Position numbers and translations under genes: made by a program. The notes beneath the pieces were generated by a model. That model saw only the letters and a list, made by a program, of their open reading frames with translations, did not search any database and was not told the origin of the DNA. DNA of 64,000 nt from Planctomycetota bacterium (GTDB lineage: Bacteria; Planctomycetota; UBA1135; JACQFD01), in assembly GCA_016792805.1 (NCBI GenBank), contig JAEUHX010000052.1:1-64000 (forward strand), read 5' to 3'. Below, in pieces: positions 1 to 9,027 of this stretch. The first letter of the stretch is position 1, and each line of letters opens with the position of its first letter.

Positions 1-2879
1 GCGGCGGTGGACGTGACCGATCCGCACGGATTGGTAACGACACAGTCATAGCTGCCGGCGTCGCCCACGACGACGGGGTTGATCGAGAGCGAGCTGGCCG
101 TGGCGCCTCCGATCGGAACCGTATTCTTGCGCCACTGGAAGCCGGCTGCGTTCGTGGCCGTCACCGCAAAGACCGCGCTCGCGCCCGCACAAACCGTCTG
201 CGGCGCCGGGCTGAGCGTGATCGAAGGATTCCCCGGGAAGACCGTCAGCGTCGCCGCATTCGAAGTCGCGGATCCGCAAAAATTGGTAACAACGCAGTCA
301 TAGCTGCCCGCGTCGGCACCTCCGACCGACGGGATCGACAGAGCCGAGGCCGTCGCTCCACCAATCGGAATGGTGTTCTTTCGCCACTGGAAGCTCACGG
401 CGTTCGACGCCGTCACCGAGAAGAGCGCCCCTGAGCCGGCGCAGAGCGACTGCGACGCGGGGTGCGCGGAAATGGAAGGAACTCCGGTCGTCACCGCCAG
501 CGTGGCCGCATTACTTGTGGCAGACCCCTGCGAGTTGCTCACCACGCAGTCGTAGCTGCCGACGTCGCTCCCGGATGTGGGGGAAAGAGTGAGCGTCGCC
601 GTGTTCGCTCCGCTCACGTTTCCGCCATTCGCGAGCGGCGAGCCGCCCTTGCGCCATTGGAACGTCGTCGCTCCCGAGGCCGCAACTGTAAACACGGCGG
701 CCGTGGGCGCGCAGACTGCGGTGCTCGTCGGATGAGTGAGAATCACCGGGGGAGCCAAACGATTGCGAAGAATCGTGACAGCGGCTTGGGCCGCGCTCGC
801 GACCGCGAGGTCGATCGGCGATGACCCATCGAAATTCGCCGCTGCGACGTCGGAGGCCGCCCCCAGCGCGCTGAATCGGACCGGGGCCGCGAAGACCCCG
901 CTCCCATTGCCGCCGAGAAGAGCCGCCGCCTCGCTTCCGCCCTCGGCGCACACGAGATCGCGATCGCCGTCGCCGTCTGCATCGAAAGCCACAACTGCGC
1001 GCGGCGAGGAGCCCGCCGCAAAGGCCGCTGTCGAGGCGATTCCGCCCGAGCCGTTGCTAAACAAGATCACACATTCGCCGCTGCCGCTGCTGGCAACTGC
1101 AATGTCCGGCGAAGCGTTGCCGTCGAGGAGCGCGATCGCAACGCCGAGCGGCGAGGTTCCCGCGGCGAACGTGCTCGCGGCGCCGAATCCGCCGGAGCCG
1201 TTGCCGAGTCGAAGAGTGACATCGTTCGAGCCCGCGTTGGCCACCACGAGATCGAGGTTTCCGTCGAGATTGAGATCCCCGAGGGCGAGCGCCGAGGGGC
1301 TCGAGCCCGCCGCAAACGTCGTGGCCGCGCCGAAAGCACCGCCGCCCGTGCCCAGACGAATCGTGACATTGTTGGAGCCCCCGTTCGCCACTACGAGGTC
1401 CAGGTTGGCGTCGCCATTCAAGGGGGCGAAGGCGAGGGCCTGCGGGGCTGTCCCTGCGCCGACGGAAGCGGTGCCGGGGAATGCACCCGCGCCGTTGCCT
1501 GTTCGAATCGTGACATTGTTGGTGCCCGCATTCGCCGTGGCGAGATCCGCGTTGCCATCGAGGTTCACGTCTCCCGTCGCCACATCGAGGGGATCTGTAC
1601 CAACGACGAGCGAGAGGGGCGCGCCGAGGGCGCCCGTTCCATCGCCGAGGAGGGAAACGGCCCCGCCGCCTGCTCCACCGGCGCCCGCCACATCTTGCTT
1701 GCCGTCATTATTGAAATCAGCGGTCGCAACGGCGGCGAGCGGGGTCGACGAGGCGAACGCCCGGGGAAGCACAAATCCTCCGCTGTCGCCTGCGAGTATC
1801 ACAGAAACGTCGAGCGAGGAGTTGGCAACGAGGACGTCGGGGCGCCCGTTCGCGTCTACGTCTGCCAGCAGGATCTCCGTCGCGCCTGGAGCTGTTACAA
1901 AAGAGGTAGGCACGCCGAATCCGCCGCCTCCGGTGCCATCCAAGAGCGCACCGATTCCGCCTCCAAGGAACACCACAACAAGATCGAGGTTGCCGTCCGT
2001 GCCGAGCTGCCCCAGTGCCGCATCGGCCGGGAAGACCCCGCCGGTGGCGACCGCTGCCGGCGCGCCGAGCGATCCCGCGCCGTTGCCGAGCAGCACGGAG
2101 GCGCCCGACCCCACCGCGAAGAGATTCGTCACGACAACATCGGTTGCGAGATCGCCGTTGAGGTCGCCGAGCGAAACGGATGAGGCGAGGGCGCCCGCCG
2201 GGAAGCTCGCGGCAGCGCCGAAAGTTCCCGTGCCTGTGCCGAGCAGCACGGAGACGGTTCCTGTAAGGTTCGCCGTGACGAGGTCGAGCACGGCGCCGGC
2301 ATTCATCGTGCCAGCGGCGAGATCCTTGGGGCTCCCGGCCGTCGCGAAGAATGCAGCCGCGCCGAAGCCTCCAGTGCCGTTCCCTAAGAGTACGGAGATA
2401 TTACTTGAACCCGAGTTCGCCGTCGCAGCATCCGCACGCCCGTCTCCATTCAGATCGGCGAGCACGAGTGCCTCGGGCGAAGTTCCCACGGTAAAGAGCG
2501 TCGGGGCGCTGAATCCGCCGAGGTTGTTGCCGAGGAGCACACGGAGGTCCGTCGAGAGAGTGCTCCCCGTCGCGGCCGCGTCGAGGTCGCCGTCGAGGTC
2601 GAAATCGCCAAGAGAAAGATCACTCATTGGACCTCCCGCGGCGGCGATTGCGGGCGGCGCAAAGTTCCCCGTGCCGTCCCCCAGGAGCGCGGAGAGGGTG
2701 CCGTCGGCGTTGGCGGAGAGAAGGTCGGCGAAGCCGTCCCCGTTCAGGTCGCCGGAGGCAATCGCGTTCTGCGCGGAACCTGCGAGCGCCCTCGGCCCTG
2801 GATAGAGTTCAGATGTCTGAGCTGCGCTGTATGAAGAAAGTACACAAAGAGCGACCCAAACAAACGGGGGCTTCCGCAT
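1..2879 (-). CDS. Secreted FG-GAP/VCBS repeat protein with Ig-like domains (C-terminus missing)
   Basis: An open frame of about 959 codons runs from an ATG at 2879 off the left edge, so the C-terminus is missing. The N-terminus is a signal peptide (MRKPPFVWVALCVLSS, with a cleavage-like AAQ). Residues about 25-700 are about a dozen FG-GAP/VCBS-type repeats of roughly 50-60 residues, each with an Asp-rich D-x-N-G-D-x-x-x-D calcium-binding-like loop and a following LLGNGTGGF-like strand. From about residue 708 come at least three Ig-like domains sharing FQWRK and SYDCVV motifs, the Cys pair typical of I-set folds. Family knowledge suggests a beta-propeller surface or secreted protein with adhesive or scaffold roles; no enzyme motif is seen. 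The long open frame on the opposite strand at 736-2805 is a composition shadow. A second, shorter FG-GAP protein lies at 49699-51462. Confidence 0.88.
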   Translation of the reverse strand, partial: MRKPPFVWVALCVLSSYSAAQTSELYPGPRALAGSAQNAIASGDLNGDGFADLLSANADGTLSALLGDGTGNFAPPAIAAAGGPMSDLSLGDFDLDGDLDAAATGSTLSTDLRVLLGNNLGGFSAPTLFTVGTSPEALVLADLNGDGRADAATANSGSSNISVLLGNGTGGFGAAAFFATAGSPKDLAAGTMNAGAVLDLVTANLTGTVSVLLGTGTGTFGAAASFPAGALASSVSLGDLNGDLATDVVVTNLFAVGSGASVLLGNGAGSLGAPAAVATGGVFPADAALGQLGTDGNLDLVVVFLGGGIGALLDGTGGGGFGVPTSFVTAPGATEILLADVDANGRPDVLVANSSLDVSVILAGDSGGFVLPRAFASSTPLAAVATADFNNDGKQDVAGAGGAGGGAVSLLGDGTGALGAPLSLVVGTDPLDVATGDVNLDGNADLATANAGTNNVTIRTGNGAGAFPGTASVGAGTAPQALAFAPLNGDANLDLVVANGGSNNVTIRLGTGGGAFGAATTFAAGSSPSALALGDLNLDGNLDLVVANAGSNDVTLRLGNGSGGFGAASTFAAGTSPLGVAIALLDGNASPDIAVASSGSGECVILFSNGSGGIASTAAFAAGSSPRAVVAFDADGDGDRDLVCAEGGSEAAALLGGNGSGVFAAPVRFSALGAASDVAAANFDGSSPIDLAVASAAQAAVTILRNRLAPPVILTHPTSTAVCAPTAAVFTVAASGATTFQWRKGGSPLANGGNVSGANTATLTLSPTSGSDVGSYDCVVSNSQGSATSNAATLAVTTGVPSISAHPASQSLCAGSGALFSVTASNAVSFQWRKNTIPIGGATASALSIPSVGGADAGSYDCVVTNFCGSATSNAATLTVFPGNPSITLSPAPQTVCAGASAVFAVTATNAAGFQWRKNTVPIGGATASSLSINPVVVGDAGSYDCVVTNPCGSVTSTA

Positions 2880-3035
2880 GGGTGCAACGGGGGCTGGCGG
2901 GGTCTGCCGCTCCGCGGGGTCGAAGCGGCGGGCTTCGAAAGGGCGTGTCACGTGGCACGATGGGCCATGGATCGCCGCAGACGAGGCCAGCCACAAGCAT
3001 CCCCCGGCGACGCGATTCGCGCAACGAAGGATCTG

Positions 3036-4511
3036 CTATCCCGCGACGACGCTCCCGAGATCGACGTCGGCGACGCCTGCACGCTCGCAGAAGGAGACCC
3101 AATGCTCGGGCGGCTTCAGTTCCCCGACGGCAGAGCGAAGCTCGATCAGCGGCGCAGCCCGCTCCCCGTTGGGCAGAGATACCGTGAAGGGCGCACCGAC
3201 GCCACACTTGGGGTCCGCACAGCGGTCATGGAAGAGAACGAGGATCGAAGGCCAGACTACATGAAATGCCTCCACCATTTCCGCTTGTGAGACGGGCTGT
3301 CCATCGGGGACTCGCACGACTCGGCCGTTTCGCATGGCGAGCCTCTGCACATGTTGCAACAGATTGCGCGGCGTGATTCCGGCGAGCTGACCGCGGTAGT
3401 TTTGTAGCATCGCCTTCTGCGCTGGGACCGAAATCTCTGCAAAGACGTGATCCCAATCAATCGGCCGAAGTTGGCTGACCTTCTCGGGGCCGATGGCTGC
3501 CGCCAAGAGCGTTTGCTGAAAGCTCGCGGCTCCCTCAAGCAGCGTGTCCGCAGAGACGCCCTCGGCGAAGGCACCCTCCATGCGCTGCCCCAGGGCCTCG
3601 ACCCGCTCGCGCAGCGGAGGATGGGTGTCGTAGGGATCGGCTTTCGCCGTCGTCGCCCCGCTCTCCGCGTGCTCAAGAATCTCGAGGCCGTCCATGCTCT
3701 TACAAAAAATTTCGAGGCCCTCGTGAATCGGCGGGATGCGGCCCGCCTGCAGGACGGGGACGACCTCCTGAGTCCAGTACCGCATGTAGACCGCATCGTA
3801 GGGTATTACTTTTCGAAGTGCCTCAGCCGCAATTCTCGGAGAGGTCACTTGTGCACTGAACGCATCAGCGGAGAACTCCTGTGCGCGGCTGACGGCATGT
3901 GTGATGCGCAGGAAGAGCTTGCCGTAGCCGATGAAGATCCACTTGACGGGCGATCCGGACTTCCCCAGCGAGTACACCGTACGCCCGATCGCAGTGCGGG
4001 TGCGGTAGAGAAAGGTTCCCAGAAGGGTATCGGAGCCCACGAAGTGACCGAACTCATGGGCGAGCACGGCTCTGAATTGCTCGATGGTGCATAGCTGGAG
4101 CAGCGGCAGGCCGATACCGAGCACTCGGCGCCCGCCAAATCCAAGCCGCCCGCCGCGCTCTGAAACAAATGCGTTCACCGCATCCAATAAATACACATCC
4201 TCCGGCATGGGCTGGCCTGCGGCCTCGGCGACCTTCTTGATCTCCGCCTCGAGTCGCGGGTGATCCTCGATCTTCAACTTGGGCCCGGGAGCCTCGAACG
4301 TGTCTTTCCGGGGAACGAGGGCCCAGAGAATCGCCCCGCCAGCCATGGCGAGTGCGATATCGGCGCGAATGCGAAGGCGCCGAGTGAGAAAAAGATCATC
4401 GATTACGACGGCCGCACAGAAAGCAACGATACCGAGCGCCAGCGCATAGAACAGCACTGTGAGCCCGAGAGCAAGACAGATGCGTCCCGTGAGAGAAGGT
4501 CCGCTGCGCAT
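3036..4511 (-). CDS. M48-family zinc metallopeptidase, membrane-anchored
   Basis: This 491-residue protein has two hydrophobic segments near the N-terminus (about residues 10-35 and 50-65), then a peptidase M48 domain. The zinc-binding HEFGH is at residues 152-156, and the third ligand Glu is in the QEFSAD motif near residue 212. This is the layout of Ste24/HtpX-like peptidases that cleave membrane or misfolded envelope proteins. The region after about residue 260 is longer than in HtpX and has no motif I recognise. It starts 12 bp after the aldehyde dehydrogenase stop, so the two are probably co-transcribed. The specific substrate is unknown. Confidence 0.88.
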   Translation of the reverse strand: MRSGPSLTGRICLALGLTVLFYALALGIVAFCAAVVIDDLFLTRRLRIRADIALAMAGGAILWALVPRKDTFEAPGPKLKIEDHPRLEAEIKKVAEAAGQPMPEDVYLLDAVNAFVSERGGRLGFGGRRVLGIGLPLLQLCTIEQFRAVLAHEFGHFVGSDTLLGTFLYRTRTAIGRTVYSLGKSGSPVKWIFIGYGKLFLRITHAVSRAQEFSADAFSAQVTSPRIAAEALRKVIPYDAVYMRYWTQEVVPVLQAGRIPPIHEGLEIFCKSMDGLEILEHAESGATTAKADPYDTHPPLRERVEALGQRMEGAFAEGVSADTLLEGAASFQQTLLAAAIGPEKVSQLRPIDWDHVFAEISVPAQKAMLQNYRGQLAGITPRNLLQHVQRLAMRNGRVVRVPDGQPVSQAEMVEAFHVVWPSILVLFHDRCADPKCGVGAPFTVSLPNGERAAPLIELRSAVGELKPPEHWVSFCERAGVADVDLGSVVAG

Positions 4512-4523
4512 GGCGCCAATTTC

Positions 4524-5966
4524 TCAGGTGATTCCGCCGAACGCCACAACTTTCGTTTCGAGGTACTCATGCAGCCCTTCCGCCCCCGATTCGGATCCCT
4601 GGCCGCTCTGTTTCCAGCCATGGAAGGGAGCTTCGACGCCGTGGGGAAACCACTCATTGATTCCCACCATTCCGAACTCAAGCTGCTCAGCCGCTCTCCA
4701 GGCGGCGCGAATGTCGGAAGTAAACACATAAGCCGCGAGGCCATGGGGCGTTTGATTCGCAAGCGTGATGGCCTCCTGAAGATGGTTGAACGATCCCACG
4801 GGAAGAACGGGGCCGAAGGCCTCTTCCCGGAAGAGCCGGTGCTCGGGTGTGAGCCCGTCGATGAGCGTCGGTTCAAAGAACCAGCCGCGGGAGAGGTGAG
4901 CGGGCCGCTTGCCGCCGACGCGCACACGAGCGCCGCCCGCGCGTGCGTCGTCGACGAGATCTTCAAGCCGAGATCGTTGATCTTCACGAATCATCGGACC
5001 GAGCTGCGTGCTCTCGTCGAGGCCGTCGCCGACGCGAATTAAGGCGGCGGACGAAGAGGCAAGTTCAACAAACTCGTTGCGAATCTGCTCATGGACCAAG
5101 AATCGCTGCGGAGCGACGCAGACTTGCCCCGCGTTGAGAAATTTCGTGGCCACGGCGCGCGGCGCCAGAGCTTTCACGTCGGCATCGGGGAGAATGATGA
5201 CCGGCGCGTTCCCGCCGAGTTCAAGAGCGAGCTTTGTGTGGGTCCTCGAGGCGCCGTCCATGAGAAGGCGTCCAACGCGCGAGCTCCCCGTGAAGCTGAT
5301 CTTTCGCAGCGCCGGATGATCAAGCATTTCTGTGGCCATGGACGGAGGATCTCCGTGGATCACATTGAGCACGCCTTTCGGCAATCCCGCCTCGAGGAGA
5401 ATGGCGCCAAGTTCCATCGCTGAGAGCGGCGTTTGCTCCGAAGGGCGGCCGACGACGGTGCAGCCCGCCGCCAGCGCGGCCGCCCAGGATCGCGACGGGT
5501 TGTAGGCGGGGAAGTTCCAGGCGGTGATAGTGCCGACCACGCCGATCGGCTGATGCATCACCACAAAACGGCGGTCAGGCTTGCGCGACGGAATCGTGTG
5601 TCCGTACACACGCTTGCACTCTTCTGCGTACCACTCATACAGCTCCGCGGTGCCAAGCCACTCGCCCCGCGCCTCGCGCAAGGGTTTGCCGGACTCGCGA
5701 ACGGTCACCTGAGCAAGGGCGTTGGTCTGCTCCCGAATTCGCGTTGCAGCATTCTTGAGAATTGCCGCGCGATGGTACGGAGTGGATTGTGACCACGCCG
5801 GAAACGCGCGCGCGGCCGCTTCAATGGCGGCGCGGCAGTCGCGCGCGTCGCCGAAAGGCATAGTGCGCACGATCTCCTGCGTTGAGGGATTGATAACATC
5901 CCAGGATCTGCCGCCGAGGGCTTCGCGCCACTCGCCGTCGATCAGCAATTGGTAGGAACACGGCAT
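4524..5966 (-). CDS. NAD(P)-dependent aldehyde dehydrogenase (succinate-semialdehyde dehydrogenase-like)
   Basis: At 480 residues this is a full-length ALDH-superfamily enzyme, oxidising an aldehyde to its acid with NAD(P). Visible landmarks are the AWNFP motif with the oxyanion-hole Asn (N151), the LELGGN motif with the general base Glu (E249), and the catalytic Cys in GQVC (C283). The closest family by motif pattern is succinate-semialdehyde/glutarate-semialdehyde dehydrogenase (GabD-like), but substrate cannot be read from sequence. One oddity is that the usual Lys of the KPxExTP cofactor loop is Arg (GRPSEQTP, R174). The gene follows the sigma-fusion gene by 27 bp, and its ATG lies in a perfect hairpin (5959-5983). 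Confidence 0.9.
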   Translation of the reverse strand: MPCSYQLLIDGEWREALGGRSWDVINPSTQEIVRTMPFGDARDCRAAIEAAARAFPAWSQSTPYHRAAILKNAATRIREQTNALAQVTVRESGKPLREARGEWLGTAELYEWYAEECKRVYGHTIPSRKPDRRFVVMHQPIGVVGTITAWNFPAYNPSRSWAAALAAGCTVVGRPSEQTPLSAMELGAILLEAGLPKGVLNVIHGDPPSMATEMLDHPALRKISFTGSSRVGRLLMDGASRTHTKLALELGGNAPVIILPDADVKALAPRAVATKFLNAGQVCVAPQRFLVHEQIRNEFVELASSSAALIRVGDGLDESTQLGPMIREDQRSRLEDLVDDARAGGARVRVGGKRPAHLSRGWFFEPTLIDGLTPEHRLFREEAFGPVLPVGSFNHLQEAITLANQTPHGLAAYVFTSDIRAAWRAAEQLEFGMVGINEWFPHGVEAPFHGWKQSGQGSESGAEGLHEYLETKVVAFGGIT

Positions 5967-5983
5967 GAGCGAAGCATGCCGTG
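5959..5983 (-). promoter_or_regulatory. Perfect hairpin covering the aldehyde dehydrogenase start codon
   Basis: The 9-bp inverted repeat CACGGCATG / CATGCCGTG has a 7-nt loop. It contains the ATG (complement at 5964-5966) of the aldehyde dehydrogenase gene and sits in the 27-bp gap after the sigma-fusion gene. No T-run follows on the minus strand, so it looks less like a terminator than a structure masking translation initiation. Function is inferred. Confidence 0.45.
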
Positions 5984-5993
5984 CGGCAGGATG

Positions 5994-8960
5994 CTATCGA
6001 AGCACGAGCGTTGCCGTGATGATCCGCTGGCGCGGGTGGGCGACTTCGAGCGTCCATCTCGCGCGCTTGCTTCCCGCCGAGGCGGTCACCCCGTAGCGCC
6101 CGACGGCGAGTACCGTCTGCCACGCGGAACTCCACGCGCCACTGCTCGAGATTCCCTGCGTGACGAGGGCGCCCGCCTCATCGTGGATTGTGAATTGAAC
6201 TCGTCCGGGATCATCCCCATCCTCCAGGCGAGAGCTGAGGCTCACGGGGACGCCACGGCGCGCGGGAATCGTGAGCGTGGTGGTGCCCGACTCCGAGATC
6301 TCGACGATCGGCTCTGCGGCAATCGCAGGGGGATGAACGCTCCGCATGGTGAGCTTGTATCGGCCAGCCGGGAGTTGTGCGCTCCCCCCCATCTGCTGAT
6401 CGAGCTGGATGCGATGTGCACAATTGATCGGAACGGTGCCGTCGACGCCCACCGGGCGCGCTTCGATAAATGCGTACGACCGCTCCTGCGGGCCGGCCGG
6501 CTGGTCGACGACGACACGACATTGGAGTGTGCCTTCCGCTCTCATGCGAAGCGTGCCAAGGTCCCAGGTCTCATGGGCAGCCACCCACTTCGACTGCGCG
6601 AGGGAAAAGTGGTCATGGAGTCCGAAGCGCACTTCCAGCAGCCCGGGAGCGAACGGTCCGAGGTGGAATCGGCCTGTCGCCGAATCGGTGCGTCCTGATG
6701 GGAGGACGATCTCGCCGTTCCGGAAGAGTTGGACGCCCACATCCAGAGCTGGAGCCCCGTTGACGGAAAGCAGTGTGCCCTCCACATTGCACGTCCGAGC
6801 GACGGCATTTTCGACGACCACAAGAATCTCTTCTCCGCCTGGCGCCACATTGGCGAGCTCCTTGGTGCCGCTCATGGCCTTGCTGACACCACAATAAACG
6901 CTCAGCCAGTATCGCTCGGCGCCGCAGTTTGCGATCTCGAACTTGCCTTGGGCGTCGGTCTTCGCTGATTCGACGACGATCTGCGCTCGAGGCTTCCCGA
7001 AGTCCGGCGTGAGCGAAACCACAAATCCTTCCAGCGGATTGCCCGCGCCATCGACCACGCGTCCGCGCATCGGCAGCTTTTCACCGAGTTTCGGGTTCCA
7101 CTCGCGGCGCTCGCCGGCGAGTCCTGTGATGCACCCAAACTGTATGTGATGGCCTTTGGACGCTTGAACGAGGACGCGCCCGGGATCGACTCCGTCGAGG
7201 CGGTACCGCCCCTCGCTATCCGTCTGAGCGGTCAAGCCGGCTTCGCCGGGCGAGATTTGGCCGCTGCTCGGATCGACGCCCGGGGAGATCCACGCGGGAA
7301 GTGCGAGCACTTCCGCTGAAGCGACCGGGGCGCCGGACGAGTCTCTCACTGTGCCTTCGAGGGTGAATCCGCGCTGAAGCTCAATGATCAATATTGCGGG
7401 CTCCTGTGAGCTGAGCGTGACATCTCCGTGGTAGCCCGCATAGCCATCCGCTCGCACGGTGATATCTGTGGTGACTGGATCGAGACCGAAGAGTTCAAAT
7501 TTACCGTCTGAGTCCGAGACGATCTGGCAAGGTGCCGAGAGCGCAACAGGATCGCCAGGAAGGCTGTGGAGCCAGGTGATCCGCCGGGCTCCCACGGTGA
7601 TGAATGCGCCGGCCACCGGAGCGCCGTCCGATACCACGACGCGTCCGGAGAGTGCTGCAGCGCGTCGTCGCACCTGGAGCCGAAGCGACATGGGATTCCC
7701 GCGATCCGCGCTCACAGCATAGATCGGAGAAGGGCGCATCGTGGGGTCGGGGGCCGAGGCGGAAATATGATGATTCGGCGTTATCGACCGGAGCCAGAAT
7801 TTGCCTTCCGAATCGCTCCGGCCCGCGTCGGCCCATTCATCGAAATTCGCGAACTGTGAAACACGCAAGAGAGCGTTCGCGACCGGCCGCTCCGCGTCGT
7901 CGACGACCACGCCCTCGACGTCGATGCCGGAGGGGATCACGAGCGTAGCCTCGGCGCGAACGCCCGCGGCGACGTTCACCTGCGCGTGCCCGCCGCGGTC
8001 GCCATACAGAAGCGTCTTTCCCTCCGGCAGGCCGGCGACCTCTGCTTGGCCAGCGTGATTTGTGCGCACGGTGCGCTTGCGCAGATGGGAGTTCGAGACG
8101 TCCCAGGGGCGCACATGGACAGACACATCGGCTGCGGGCCTCCGATCGGATTCCCATAGAACCGTGATTACGAGCGGCTCCACTTCAGTGACCTTTGTGA
8201 CCGGCCGCTCGAGAGCGCGGCTCGGCTCGCGTGGCGCGCTCGAGGCAGCAGGTGTCGTTTGCGTCGGAGGGGCTGTCGCACTTTCAGGGACGCTCTCCGT
8301 GGGGAGCGCATCGCGGCTCGCGACGATGTAGCCGACGCCGAGGCAGAGAAGTGAGATTGTCGCAACTGCAATAAGTACCTTCTTCGAAGACGCCATAATG
8401 GCTGCACCGCCGGTCAGAGTGCTCTCGGATGGATAGGCAACTGCCAATAATGTGTCGCGGAGGCGCGGCTGCGACGGCAGGGCGATCGACACCCGGAGCT
8501 GTGCGAGGCCGCGCTTCAGCCGCGTGCGGACCGTCTCAAGCGGAATCTCTAGACGCGATGCAATCGCAGGCGGTGACAGATCCTCGAAGTAGCGAAGCAA
8601 TAAAACATCGCGATAGAGCGGAGGCAGCTTTGCGAGAGCGAGCACGACTGCGCGTCGGGCCTCCTCTCTCTCGAGAATCGTATCGATCGGCGGAACGCGC
8701 TCGGCACGCGCCGCGATCTCCTCCCGCTCGCGCCGGTGGTCCGTCGTTCGGCGTGCGTCTCGGGCCAGATTCCGGACCACGGCTGCAAGCCAGCCGCGAA
8801 GGGAGGCCACTGAGCGCAGATCCGCGCGAAGTGTAGCGATCCAGGTCTCCTGGACGACGTCGTCGACTTGTGACTCCTCACGCAGAATCTCGCGCGCGAG
8901 CGCCCGCACGAGCCCGTCGTGGGCGAGCAGCGCTTCGGGATCGATGGAAGTCGGCCGCAT
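5994..8960 (-). CDS. ECF sigma factor fused to a transmembrane helix and extracytoplasmic carboxypeptidase-regulatory-like domains
   Basis: This 988-residue protein begins with an ECF sigma factor: region 2 at about residues 10-75 (including VVQETW and the RGWLAAVVRNLARD helix) and region 4 at about 100-158 (LPPLYRDVLLLRYFEDLS and a helix-turn-helix). A transmembrane helix lies near residues 194-214. The remaining 750 or so residues contain about six repeats of a carboxypeptidase-regulatory-like/CNA-B beta-sandwich, each with a G-x-V-x-D-x-x-G-x-P-V start and a T-D-S-x-G-x-F/Y turn. The sigma domains would be cytoplasmic and the repeats outside the membrane. Such C-terminally extended sigma factors are known in Planctomycetota; no separate anti-sigma factor is adjacent. 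It probably transmits an envelope signal directly, which is inference. Confidence 0.88.
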   Translation of the reverse strand: MRPTSIDPEALLAHDGLVRALAREILREESQVDDVVQETWIATLRADLRSVASLRGWLAAVVRNLARDARRTTDHRREREEIAARAERVPPIDTILEREEARRAVVLALAKLPPLYRDVLLLRYFEDLSPPAIASRLEIPLETVRTRLKRGLAQLRVSIALPSQPRLRDTLLAVAYPSESTLTGGAAIMASSKKVLIAVATISLLCLGVGYIVASRDALPTESVPESATAPPTQTTPAASSAPREPSRALERPVTKVTEVEPLVITVLWESDRRPAADVSVHVRPWDVSNSHLRKRTVRTNHAGQAEVAGLPEGKTLLYGDRGGHAQVNVAAGVRAEATLVIPSGIDVEGVVVDDAERPVANALLRVSQFANFDEWADAGRSDSEGKFWLRSITPNHHISASAPDPTMRPSPIYAVSADRGNPMSLRLQVRRRAAALSGRVVVSDGAPVAGAFITVGARRITWLHSLPGDPVALSAPCQIVSDSDGKFELFGLDPVTTDITVRADGYAGYHGDVTLSSQEPAILIIELQRGFTLEGTVRDSSGAPVASAEVLALPAWISPGVDPSSGQISPGEAGLTAQTDSEGRYRLDGVDPGRVLVQASKGHHIQFGCITGLAGERREWNPKLGEKLPMRGRVVDGAGNPLEGFVVSLTPDFGKPRAQIVVESAKTDAQGKFEIANCGAERYWLSVYCGVSKAMSGTKELANVAPGGEEILVVVENAVARTCNVEGTLLSVNGAPALDVGVQLFRNGEIVLPSGRTDSATGRFHLGPFAPGLLEVRFGLHDHFSLAQSKWVAAHETWDLGTLRMRAEGTLQCRVVVDQPAGPQERSYAFIEARPVGVDGTVPINCAHRIQLDQQMGGSAQLPAGRYKLTMRSVHPPAIAAEPIVEISESGTTTLTIPARRGVPVSLSSRLEDGDDPGRVQFTIHDEAGALVTQGISSSGAWSSAWQTVLAVGRYGVTASAGSKRARWTLEVAHPRQRIITATLVLR

Positions 8961-9027
8961 GGCGAGGAAGGGACGATGCCCGGCCGGCTCGGGGTTCAGA
9001 GATCTCTGCGGCCGTTAGGCCCGTGCG

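Noticed and set aside
736..2805. Long plus-strand open frame (689 codons)
   Set aside because: It is Ala/Pro/Ser/Arg-rich with no domain and lies opposite the FG-GAP gene, whose repeated codons keep the reverse frame open by composition.
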